Below, piece by piece: positions 23,700 through 34,479 of a DNA stretch of 64,000 bases (position 1 is the stretch's first letter; the number at the start of each line of letters is the position of its first letter). A program made the position numbers and the translations under genes. The stretch is from Cladopsammia gracilis. Its lineage: Eukaryota; Cnidaria; Anthozoa; Scleractinia; Dendrophylliidae. The notes beneath the pieces were generated by a model that saw nothing but the letters and a program-made list of their open reading frames with translations, was not told where the DNA came from and ran no database searches. The stretch spans positions 654,501 to 718,500 of the forward strand of contig JAJGOT010000311.1 of the NCBI GenBank assembly GCA_022457155.1. Direction: 5' to 3'.

Positions 23700-26360
23700 A
23701 TTTAGGAAAAACGGGATCAACTTTAGGTATGGCTTGGGGTAAACCGTATATTTCTAGCGCAATAGTCGAATCTCCATTCATTTTTTCTGTGAAATGCATT
23801 TTTTTATTCTCATTTAGGAAAAACGGGATCAACTTTAGGTATGGCTTGGGGTAAACCTTATATTTCTAGCGCAATATATATAGTCGAATATCTATCCATT
23901 TTTTTCTGTGAAATGCATGTTTTTACCCTCATTTAGGAAAAACGGGATCAACTTTACCGAAGGCTTGGGGTAAACTGTATATTTGCAGCGCAATAGTCGA
24001 ATCTCGACCCCTTTTTTCTGTGAAATGCACGTTTTTATTCTCATTTAGGAAAAACGGGATCAACTTTAGGTATGGCTTGGGGTAAACCGCATATTTCTAG
24101 CGCAATAGTGGAATCTCCATCCCTTTTTTCTGTGAAATGCATTTTTTTTTTATTCTCATTCAGGAAAAACGGGATCAACTTTAGGTATGGCTTGGGGTAA
24201 ACCGTATACTTCTAGCGCAATAGTCGAATCTCGAACCCTTTTTTCTGTGAAATGCATGTTTTTACTCTCATTTAAGAAAAACGGGATCAACTTTAGCTAT
24301 GGCTTGGGGTAAACCTTATATTTCTAGCGCAATAGTCGAATCTCGAACCCTTTTTTTCTGTGAAATGCATGTTTTTACTCTCATTTAAGAAAAACGGGAT
24401 CAACTTAAGCTAAGGCTTGAGGTAAACTGTATATTTGCAGCGCAATAGTCGAATCTCGACCCCTTTTTTCTGTGAAATGCATGTTTTTATTCTCATTTAG
24501 GAAAAACGGGATCAACTTTAGGTATGGCTTGGGGTAAACCGTATATTTCTAGCGCAATAGTCGAATCTCGAACCCTTTTTTCTGTGAAATGCATGTTTTT
24601 ACTCTCATTTAAGAAAAACGGGATCAACTTTAGCTATGGCTTGGGGGAAACAGTATATCTCTAGCGGAATAGCCTAATCTCCACCCCTTTTTTCTGTGAA
24701 ATGCGTGTTTTTATTCTCATTTAGGGAAAACGGGATCAACTTTAGGTATGGCTTGTGGTAAACTGTATATTTCTAGCGCAATAGTCCAATCTCGACCCCC
24801 TTTTTCTGTGAAATGCATGTTTTTACTACCATTTAGGAAAAATGGGATCAACTTTAGGTATGGCTTGGGGTAAACCGCACATTTCTACCGCAATAGTGGA
24901 ATCTCCATCCGTTTTTTCTGTGAAATGCATGTTTTTATTCTTATTTAGGAAAAACGGGATCAACTTTAGGTATGGCTTGGGGTAAACCGCATATTTCTAG
25001 CGCAACAGTGGAATCTCCATCCCTTTTTTCTGTGAAATGCATTTTTATTCTCATTTAGGAAAAATGGGATCAACTTTAGGTATGGCTTGGGGTAAACCGC
25101 ATATTTCTAGCGCAACAGTGGAATCTCCATCCCTTTTTTCTGTGAAATGCATTTTTTTTATTCTCATTCAGGAAAAACGGGATCAACTTTAGGTATGGCT
25201 TGGGGTAAACCGTATATTTCTAGCGCAATATATATCGAAGATCTAACCCTTTTTTTCTGTGAAATGCATGTTTTTAGTCTCATTTAGGGAAAACGGGATC
25301 AACCTTAGCTAAGGCTTGGGGGAAACCGTATATTTGCAGCGCAATAGTCGAATCTCGACCCCTTTTTTCTGTGAAATGCATGTTTTTATTCTCATTTAGG
25401 AAAAACGGGATCAACTTTAGGTATGGCTTGGGGTAAACCGTATATTTCTAGCGCAATAGTCGAATCTCGAACCCTTTTTTCTGTGAAATGCATGTTTTTA
25501 CTCTCATTTAAGAAAAACGGGATCAACTTTAGCTATGGCTTGGGGGAAACAGTATATCTCTAGCGGAATAGCCTAATCTCCACCCCTTTTTTCTGTGAAA
25601 TGCATGTTTTATTCTCATTTAGGAAAAACGGGATCAACTTTAGGTATGTCTTGGGGTAAACCTTATATTTCTAGCGCAATGGTCGACTCTCCACCCCTTT
25701 TTTCTGTGAAATGCATGTTTTTACTACCATTTAGGAAAAATGGGATCAAGTTTAGGTATGGCTTGGGGTAAACCGCATATTTCTACCGCAATAGTGGAAT
25801 CTCCATCCGTTTTTTCTGTGAAATGCATGTTTTTATTCTTATTTAGGAAAAACGGCATCAACTTTAGGTATGGCTTGCGGTGAACCGTATATTTCTAGCG
25901 CAATAGTCCAATCTCGACCCCTTTTTTCCGTGAAATGCATGTTTTTACTACCATTTAGGAAAAATGGGATCAACTTTAGGTATGGCTTGGGGTAAACCGC
26001 ATATTTCTAGCGCAATAGTGGAATCTCCATCCCTTTTTTCTGTGAAATGCATTTTTTTATTCTCATTCAGGAAAAACGGGATCAACTTTAGGTATGGCTT
26101 GGGGCAAACCGTATATTTCTAGCGCAATATATATAGTCGAAGATCTAACCTTTTTTCTGTGAAATGCATGTTTTTAGTCTCATTTAGGAAAAACGGGATC
26201 AACTTTAGGTATGGCTTGGGGTAAACCGTATATTTCTAGCGCAATAGTTCAATCTCCACTCCTTTTTTTCTGTGAAATGCGTGTTTTTATTCTCATTTAG
26301 GGAAAACGAGATCGACTTTAGGTAAGGCTTGGGGTAAACCGTATATTTCTAGCGCAATAG
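23700..26360 (+). repeat. satellite array, about 112-bp unit, about 24 copies
   Basis: The unit contains GAAAAACGGGATCAACTTTA, GGCTTGGGGTAAACCGTATA, TTTCTAGCGCAATAGTCGAA and TTTTTTCTGTGAAATGCATG. Units vary by point changes and by an insertion of TATATA near GCGCAATA. Groups of units recur in similar order (for example around 24,480-24,700 and 25,380-25,600), suggesting block duplication. It lies between the 3' ends of the convergent KDZ and PHD genes. Confidence 0.9.
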
Positions 26361-26687
26361 AACGATAAATGGATAGAATTGGACTTATTGGTGAAAACTA
26401 TCGGTTGGGTCGATTCGAGAAGATGAATATTTTGGCCGGCGATTATTAGGACATTTCATCCGGTTGGGTTAATTGGACCAGTTGAAATGATTGGACTGGA
26501 AGCAGTCGAATCATTTTGGCCGGTTTGGCTATTTGAAATATCATACATCATCGCAGGACATGTTTAAAACCGAATACATTTGGAAGGAATCGGTCCGTTT
26601 GATATATTTAGCCATTTAGTATGTTGGGCCGTTTCAGATAGTTGGATTATCTTGATGGTTGGGCCACTGTAGTCTTTTGACCAATTT
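26361..26687. other. degenerate non-coding spacer
   Basis: Short diverged motifs of the type GGTTGGGT/TTGGCCGGTT/TGATTGGAC recur. Possibly the remains of another old tandem repeat. No gene seen. Confidence 0.35.
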
Positions 26688-26930
26688 GAGCTACAGTGAG
26701 TCCTGGACAAAACAACTTGGGACACTTAAAAAACACTATGGAATGACAAAATGTATCGCTTCATTTCCTGGGCTCTCCTCCCCCAATACAAAGTCGAGAC
26801 ATCGTGGCTTGGTTCAATGCATAAAAATCAACTTTGTATTTGGGGTGGGGAAGGGGGATGTGACAACAAAGACAATTTTCGGGGAAAATGTTTAGTGTCC
26901 CAACAATTTTGACCAAAATTATAGCTGAGT
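26688..26930 (+). repeat. diverged copy of the TA-flanked GGACAAAAC MITE
   Basis: GAGCTACAGTGAGTCCTGGACAAAACAACTTGGGACACTT at the left (two joined blocks) and AGTGTCCCAACAATTTTGAC at the right match the ends of the better-preserved copy at 28,802-29,084. Confidence 0.55.
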
Positions 26931-27118
26931 TATTCGGTGAGGTTAGGCCATTGGAGCCAAGGACATCGGAGCGGGCTTAGTCAACTGGACCATTTGGGCT
27001 ACTGAAGGCAGTCTGGTCATTTGTTTCAGTTGAGTCAGTTAAAAGTCTTATCTTTTTATGGATAAGACATTGCGATCAGATAGAACCGCTCCCTGGTTAG
27101 CTCATACTTGTCCAATAC

Positions 27119-27255
27119 TCTGACAAATTTATGCCGGCAGAGCATTGTGCTGTAATACATTGTGCTGTATTGTGCCGTTCTAGAATCTATTGTTAAACTA
27201 TTGTTATGGTCATATAACACAATACAATGCTCTGCATAAATTTGTCAGAGTTTTG
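27119..27255. repeat. palindromic MITE with 30-bp arms
   Basis: CTCTGACAAATTTATGC...AGAGCATTGT and ACAATGCTCTGCATAAATTT...GTCAGAG form the arms. It abuts the SINE to its right. Confidence 0.6.
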
Positions 27256-27700
27256 GAAAACCCTCGGTTTTGCTTAGTGGAATGAGCTCCAGTCTGCAGA
27301 GCGGGGGGCCTCGGGTTCAAATCCTGGCCGGACCACCAATGAGAGAATTTAAAAAACTGGTAAGATCATGCTACATGGCTGTGCTCAACACCTTTTCTCA
27401 ATACAGGTGATCGCGGCATTGGGCGGTGACGTTGAGCCGTTGGTCATGTCTTCTACACCCATCACAATTAATGATAGGGACGTTAAAGAACCCACTCACA
27501 CTCACTGTTCGAAGAAGAGTAGGGAACGCAATCCCTAGTGAAGTGGTATAACCTTTCCTTGGGTGGGGTGGAGGAGATTGAGCTGAGATGATTTCATGTG
27601 CTGACATCCGATCTCATTCTTCTAGTTAATTCTAATCAGCCTGTTATTCAGTTCTCTGAATGGCAAAAAGGCCGAACTGAAACGTATTAGTATTAGTAAT
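27256..27700 (+). mobile_element. tRNA-derived SINE
   Basis: A pol III A-box-like TTGCTTAGTGGAATGAG is followed about 35 bp later by a strong B box (GGGTTCAAATCC) continuing into TGGCCGGACCACC. A body containing GACGTTAAAGAACCC follows, a motif I associate with conserved SINE central domains in metazoans. The 3' end is a TTAGTATTAG short repeat. No target duplication identified because the left edge meets a MITE. Confidence 0.65.
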
Positions 27701-27834
27701 GGTAAAGACAAATTCATATCGTAACGGTTTATTGAAGCATGTGTAAAGAGTAGCTATTCATCTTTGACAAACATGTTCGGTTTTAATACTGAAAGATAAT
27801 ATACAATATATCTAACAAATATAGAAGGCCAAAC

Positions 27835-27990
27835 CATGTACATGTATTATATTGTCATAAACACGAGACGGGAATCTGAGAAAACGAGTGATATATGGAA
27901 AGCACGAGACGGAGACAAATGCATTCACCATTTCTCGAGTGTTTTCTAAGGGCCGTCATGTTTTATGACAATAATAAATGCCTTAACCTT
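27835..27990. repeat. imperfect palindrome, TCATAAAACATGAC family
   Basis: ATATTGTCATAAACACGAGA... and ...GGCCGTCATGTTTTATGACAATAA form the arms. Related copies occur at about 46,500-46,640 and, more loosely, at 43,400-43,570. Confidence 0.45.
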
Positions 27991-28160
27991 CTCTATTTGA
28001 TATATTATTTCGGATTTTCGCTATAAGGAAAATTAAAATGAAACGAGTTTTACGCCAACTTTACTTGATCTATACATTTTTTATATAGCTTACAAAAAAA
28101 TGTAACTACAGAATTAAACATGAAAAACTCTTTCTTCCCACTACAGTTTAAAAAATTGAC

Positions 28161-28460
28161 TTGACAAAAACTAACTCAAAACAAGAGCACTCGGTTTTTC
28201 GAAGGATTTTCGCTTTTAGGAAAACTAAAATCGATCGAGCCATAAACAAGAGCGTCGTGCAAACAGTTTTTCCTGATTTAGGAAAGGCTGGTATCCCTAC
28301 ACTATTTGACAGGCGTAAATCACACTATCTAGTAGTTTTAATTTATTTAATGATATTAAAACAAAAGAAGACCATAAGGCTCGCAGAACTATTACCGTCT
28401 AGGTCAGGTCATCACAGACAGCTAAGAAATAAGAGTCTTTGTAAAAACAGATCGATTTAA
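28161..28460 (+). pseudogene. possible LINE C-terminal relic
   Basis: A 99-aa open frame with AGIPTLFDRRKSHYLVVLIY and RLAELLPSRSGHHRQLR. The pattern resembles the extreme C-terminus of non-LTR retrotransposon polyproteins (a RRxxHY segment followed by LLPSRS..HHQLR). No upstream reverse transcriptase is present. It could also be chance. Confidence 0.35.
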
Positions 28461-28559
28461 GAACTCCTTTATTATTAGCCATAGCCGTATAAATTGATTA
28501 TTTATTTTTTATCTAGTTTTCATTGTAAATAATATTTATATTAGTTTTCATTGTCAATA

Positions 28560-28586
28560 ATATATATATATATATATATAATTATA
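28560..28586. repeat. TA microsatellite
   Basis: An uninterrupted run of TA dinucleotides in an AT-rich stretch. Confidence 0.8.
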
Positions 28587-28665
28587 TATAACTATTTTAA
28601 TAGCAAAACTGAGTGGATTGAAATCCTCATCTACTATAAAGTGCTCGATAGTAGAACTAGAGCGA

Positions 28666-29105
28666 TAATTAATTATAATGTAAAAGCTAGGTTATTTGAA
28701 CATCTACTGCAACTCTGAGTTTCAGGCTAAGTGTGAAGCATTGATGATTGCTTCACAAGAAGCATGAAACTCAAAGTTGCAGTAAATGTTCAAATAACCT
28801 ACAACCCCGGACAAAACTAGTTGAGACAAACTGAAATTACCCTTTCATTTTGGTATACTTCTGAGACAAATTTCCCACACCACAATATAAATATGCGCCC
28901 TCCCCCTCCCCCTCCTTCCAATGTTGTTTTGGGTATTACTGTATTTGAATCAGACAGTTTTTAGAACAAAACAACATTGCATGGGGGGTGGGGAGGGGGG
29001 ATTTCTTTATGTTTGTTGACGCGGGAATTGGGCGTAAAATTTAGAAATAGATGAAAAGTGTCGCAACAGTTTTGTCCGAGGTTGTAGCTTTTACATTACA
29101 ATTAA
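28666..29105. repeat. foldback element split by a nested MITE
   Basis: The left arm (AATTATAATGTAAAAGCTAG then GTTATTTGAACAT...CTGCAACTCTGAGTTTCA) is complemented by a right arm (TGAAACTCAAAGTTGCAGTA...GTTCAAATAACCT). That right arm resumes after the nested MITE as AGCTTTTACATTACAATT. The arms pair through the insertion point, so the palindrome came first. Confidence 0.75.
28802..29084 (+). repeat. 283-bp MITE with TA target duplication
   Basis: Ends CAACCCCGGACAAAACTAGT and CAACAGTTTTGTCCGAGGTTG, flanked by TA at 28,800-28,801 and 29,085-29,086. The TA duplication suggests the Tc1/mariner superfamily. Other copies at 16.74 and 26.69 kb. Confidence 0.75.
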
Positions 29106-29295
29106 ATATTTTCATATATATGTCATAGCGCATGCAATTTAGTCGATTTATCTATCTTTATCCATCTTTTATGCTCTGTACTCGGATTAGGCATAGCTTT
29201 TAACTCGATCAGAGCGCGGACAGCTTCCAATCATTTTTATATAAATCAGTTGAATATTGATAATATCGACGCCTTAAAAAAATTATTAATCAATC

Positions 29296-32200
29296 TCAGT
29301 CCGAATCACTCTCCTCATTATGATTAGTATCCTGATGATTTGTAGCGAATAAACGCTCCGCCGTTTGTCTTGAGCAGTCCTCTTTGATCATTGCCACAAA
29401 GATTATTGCCTAAAATGAAGAAGAAAACAGAACGAGAAACCAAAACGCATTCAGTAATTGCATGGTATGTAGTAGCATTGGTGTTACCTTTAGATGCAAC
29501 AAAGGCTGCCTTTAGTGATAAGTAAGTGTGTTAAAAGATAAAAATATAGAAATTAGATAGAAGCGTGAGCAGTCAGGTTGGTAGTTAGGTGGATAGGCAT
29601 GTAATTTAGGTTGCTAAGTATGCAGTGATTAAAGTGTAACTAACAATAAACGAAAGGGAAGCCGGACAGAAGGAGTAAGTAACTAACCTCAGGAACTAAT
29701 ACTGACAAAACATAGCTCATCATCTTGGTGTCAGTGCTTTTAAAATCTGGCCAAAACTCCGGTAGAAAAGACTTCACCTCATTAGTGAGTCTTCGGGTCT
29801 AAAAAAAGAAAAATAAGAAGTCAACAGAATAGAATAGACACGGAATTCACACTCGACACTAACTGATGCACCAACACGTCGACTAAGACTCCTGGTCATG
29901 CCCTTTGAGGTTTCATGACAGGCCTAAGGCTTACTTGCTTTACGATTTAAATCGGACGTTGTAGGTTTATATATCCGTGGTATATATTTTTCTTTTAATT
30001 CGCAACTAAAAACGTTTTAAACTCTACCCAAGAAGTTAGTGAAAATCCAGACAGTATATAAAACACAATGTTCCTTACCAGTCACCCACCTACCATTGAT
30101 GATGAAAAAAATGTACTGCAATCGCAACTCAGTTGCAGAACATCGGCCCGCTTATTCTGGTGGAAGAGGGCGTGCCTGGTGCTTGGGGTATTCCCGTATA
30201 GGATGTTCTTGAGGTGGTTCTAGAAATACATGACATAAAACAAAATATGAAATAATTAGCACAACTTTAAAACCATTACTCCAAATGAAAGGCAAATGTT
30301 ATTAAACACCATTTAGTGTTATCAATAATAACTGTTAACGATATGCGAAACGCGTTCGCTAATTACTTCCTTGGGTTTTACCTTTACATCTGACAGCTCT
30401 GGATGCTGTAAAAAAGACATTCGAGATGGGTAATTCCTGTTTAAAAAAACAAAAACAAAAAATGCCTCTACTTTATTTAAAGTAATAAAATGTCGATTGA
30501 TATGTGCGCTACGTGGAGAGGGGAGGGGAGCTAAATGTAGATGCAAATGATGTTTGCCGCGTAGATGACATTTGTGCTTTATCGAGTTTTTTTGAGCAAT
30601 TCCTTGATTCTTTTTTCTACAGCACCTAATGCTTTGACTTTCAACCATTTGAAGATTACAACATAAACAGTCATAGTATATTATGACTCTCTCGGTAAAA
30701 CAGCATCTACTAGGTACAAGTGCTGATAGCAAGGTTGCTAGCCTCAGAAAGTGTCGCGTTCAAAATATACATCGCGCAACAATACTGGCAAAACATTCAA
30801 AACTTCAATAATGAAAAAGTATAACAAACTTACGATGCATTCAGTTGCTTTTTCTTGCAACCACAATAATAATCTTCATCAGGAACTTCTGAATCGTCAC
30901 TTAACCCCACACACGAGTAGTGAAACCACTTTTTGCAGTCTTCACAGAAGATCCAATTATCAGTTTTCTTTTTTTTCCTCCTTGGCATTTCCTGGCAAAG
31001 AAATGCCTCGCACCGGTGATCATCTTTTTCTTTCTCGCTTATCTGACCTTGTTTTCGTTTTCGCGTAGGCCTGGTTCTTTTGGTTGATAGTGTGTTGGTT
31101 GGTGGTGTGATGGTGGTGTTGGTTGGTGGTGTGATGGTGGTGCTGGTTGGTGGTGTGATGGTGGTGCTGCTTGGTGGTGTGATGGTGGTGCTGGTTGGTG
31201 GTGTGATGGTGGTGTTTGTTGGTGGTGTGATGGTGTTGGTTGGTGGTGTGATGGTGGTGTTGGTTGGTGGTGTGATGGTGGTGCTAGTTGGTGGTGTGAT
31301 GGTGGTGCTGGTTGGTGGTGTGATGGTGGTGCTGGTTGGTGGTGTGATGGTGGTGTTGGTTGGTGGTGTGATGGTGGTGCTGCTTGGTGGTGTGATGGTG
31401 GTGTTGGTTGGTGGTGTGATGGTGGTGCTGGTTGGTGGTGTGATGGTGTTGGCTGCTGGTGTGATGGTGGTGCTGGTTGGTGGTGTGATGGTGGTGCTGC
31501 TTGGTGGTGTGATGGTGGTGTTGGTTGGTGGTGTGATGGTGGTGTTGGTTGCTGGTGTGATGGTGGTGTTGGTTGGTGGTGTGATGGTGGTGCTGGTTGG
31601 CGGTGTGATGGTGGTGCTGGTTGGCGGTGTGATGGTGGTGTTGGTTGCTGGTGTGATGGTGGTGCTGGTTGGTGGTGTGATGGTGGTGCTGGTTGGTGGT
31701 GTGATGGTGGTGTTGGTTGGTGGTGTGATGGTGGTGTTGGTTGGTGGTGTGATGGTGGTGTTGGTTGGTGGTGTGATGGTGGTGTTGGTTGGTGGTGTGA
31801 TGGTGGTGCTGGTTGGTGGTATGATGGCGGTGCTGGTTGGTGGTGTGATGGTGGGGCTGGTTGCTGGTGTGATGGTGGTGGTGGTATTAGAATAGGTGGA
31901 TGTAGTGATTGTGCTGATGGGTGTGTTTCTGTCAGTAAGCTTGAAAATTATGCTATTTTTAGCAGCAATAATTTTCTTAAGAGTGCTGACTCCATAAGAA
32001 GATGGATGTTTTAGTGGCAGCGAGTCCATGTTTTCCACCTGAATGTTGACTTTGTGCGTCTTGAGGTCATTGTATGGAACCCTCAGGCCACTTTTTCCGC
32101 AAGCTTCACCTGAAAAACATAAGTGGCACGACACATTTTCTCCTAGCATCCGTGCGGTCAACAAAAGCATTCAACAAAATACTACGTACTGACAAGGGTT

Positions 32201-33957
32201 CTTTATTTATTAAAGACTATTTAAAACTAGAACTGTATGTAGCTCATGATTGTATTAACGCGGATATGCTGTAATCGAGTTCAGAGGTGCTTAAAGCGAC
32301 CGAACTCAGTAAAGGTTGTTTCAATGAAATGTGCAGATAAAACTGTTCTCAGATTGAATTTATATTCCATGTAGGTTAAATATGTATCCAGTATTCAATC
32401 TACGTAAGATAACCCTAACCCAAACACAAAGCTAACCGTCACCCTGGCACAGTCACCCTGGCACAAATAAACACTGATGTAGCCAGTGGTGCGATAGTTA
32501 GTTTTAATTTGCCGGTGTTGGGGTTAGGGTTAGCTCACATCCGATTGAATACTGGGTACTTTTTTATCCTTCATGGAATATTGATTCAACCTGAAAACGG
32601 TTACCTGCAACACCAATTTCAAACATTAAAAGGGTCAATATGTCATAAGATTCATAAAGTACCCCTTGATAACGTTATCCGTTGGACGATATTGCCAAAT
32701 TCAGCGAGTTTTCAGCGCACATTGATGTGGCTGAATGATTTACAAAAAAACAATAGATTCATACAATATATAAATCAACTTACTGTATTTACTATTAAAC
32801 AGTTCTATCACTTGCCGACGTAATTCGTCTTTTTCAGTTCTGCTGCTTGACGTTGTCCTTTCTTCCCTCAGTGATCCTGACAAAAGTAAGGCGAGAAATG
32901 ATGAACACTTTGTCGGATAAGTGAACTGACATATCAAAAATTTTGAAATACCTTCACTATGACCATTGACAAACGAATAGAATTTAGGAGCTAGCCGGGA
33001 AGTTTCCACAAATTGAATAGCCCTCGGATGTCCAAATACATCCATATCCCCTTGACCGCTATCGCTAATGAAAAGGCATTTCACGCCTAAATCCTTAAGG
33101 TTTTCACACTGAAAAATACAAAGAGCAAGAACGGCGTCTCCGTTGTTTTAATTGTTATTGATGCATGACAGTGATTAGTTGTACGTCACATGACCGCTTT
33201 TCTGTAAAAAGTACTATACCTCGCGTTTTACATTCTTCAAAGTCCTCTTAATCAGCTCCTTGTCGCTTAGGACCACTTCGGAAAGTGCTCGCCTGTTGAA
33301 CTCCTTTCGTTCATCCTCGTGAAGTTCTTGCCACCTCTCTGCGAGGAAGCAATTGCGGTCTTTAAAATCTAGCTCTTTAACTTGCTCTGTAAAAAATATA
33401 ATATCAAATAAATATATATATTTTTATGCTGTATAAAAATTGTTTATCTTCTTTGCACAGATTTCGCCTCGCTTTTTGATTATTACAGACATTATGCTCA
33501 CTTAAAAATTGTTTATAAAACGTGCTCAACAAATTCAGTCGTTTTGATTGCTTTCATGGAAGACAGCTCCGCCAAAACGCGTGGAGGCTCGCGCGCGGGC
33601 ACCCACGCTTACGCCTCGTATTACCGAGCCGCTAGCACGAAATGCACCTACCGTCAATCGTAGCAATCTCTTTACAAAACAGATTAAAACCATTCAGATG
33701 TGACTTGTTTTTTCTGCGAATAAAATGAAAACATTAAGAGGGAGGTTACACCAAAATGTCGTTGCTGCCTGCACTCGGGCGTTTGCTATTTGCTTTACGC
33801 ATCGCCCAGAATGCAGCGACACTGATGCCTCTGATTTCACTTCTTTGGAAGAAAGAAAATCAGAGACCCAATCGGAGTACACGTCTGCGCGCAAGAAATC
33901 AGTAAAGAAAAAGCGCTGAAATAAAATAAAAAGTCATTACCTTGCAGACTTAGGCAT
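29296..33957 (-). CDS. HMG-box-like / PHD-finger protein, 10 exons, 725 aa (candidate transposon cargo)
   Basis: Exons: 33,941-33,957; 33,652-33,713; 33,220-33,386; 32,952-33,108; 32,784-32,876; 30,834-32,109; 30,382-30,436; 30,094-30,219; 29,688-29,798; 29,296-29,409. Every junction is GT-AG and all phases agree, giving 726 codons with no internal stop. Residues 1-70 resemble a short HMG box: a basic start ([20 protein letters not shown]), then [17 protein letters not shown] conserved-looking middle (residues 83-235, with [17 protein letters not shown] and [13 protein letters not shown]) is followed by about 33 in-frame ITPPTNTT octapeptides (239-507). A complete C4HC3 PHD finger follows (C532, C537, C554, C557, H562, C565, C581, C583), and then a hydrophobic-patterned C-terminus ([20 protein letters not shown]) ending in acidic residues. 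PHD fingers usually read histone H3 tails and HMG boxes bind DNA, so a nuclear chromatin role is likely. The full-length family is unknown to me. It lies inside the KDZ element, convergent with the transposase. Confidence 0.8.
31084..31890 (-). repeat. in-frame 24-bp coding minisatellite
   Basis: About 33 tandem copies of a 24-bp unit (minus-strand sense ACCACCAACACCACCATCAC-type) encode ITPPTNTT or ITPPTSTT in exon 6 of the PHD gene. A few units are 21 bp, so the frame is kept. The opposite strand is also open here purely as a by-product of the repeat. Confidence 0.9.
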
Positions 33958-34479
33958 AATTCCTCAGAAAAAACAGGAACTCTCAACACGAGGTTTGCTA
34001 TCCAGGAATGTCGGTAAATGGCCTCGTTGTCCAATGCCCTCTTGAACGCCAATATAGATAGTATGAAATATGTATCATATTACGCAAAAAGATGTCAAAA
34101 CGGCGTCTCGATTACTAGATCATTATCGCTGTCTTTAAAACTTACAAAATAGCTTTGTGTGACTGGTCATATTATATAAATGCTCATATGGCTAGTGCGG
34201 TAAATTATAAAGTAGAAAACCCACAAAATATTACCTGTCATTAAAAAAGGATCAAACTAAAATAAATCATGATCAAAAATGCCCAGAAACAAAAATGCTA
34301 AGACCATAAAGACACTAGCGTGCGCGCGTGGCAGGCTCCAGAAACGCAAGGGGAAAGGGAACAGAAGTTTGAGGTGACAGTTCGCGCGACATCTGTCATA
34401 GATACCCGGGTTAGATATGGCATTGTTTTCGGTTTCATACACATAAAAGTAGTCTGTTCAACCAAAAAAAGGTAAACAC

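Noticed and set aside
31080..31895. 271-aa plus-strand frame of VLVGGVMV repeats
   Set aside because: Shadow of the 24-bp coding minisatellite on the opposite strand, where splice phases and the PHD finger define the real gene.
33725..33919. Plus-strand frame ending in a lysine-rich tail
   Set aside because: Lies within intron 1 of the minus-strand PHD gene and has no supported upstream exon; the 17-nt first exon on the minus strand explains the locus in phase.
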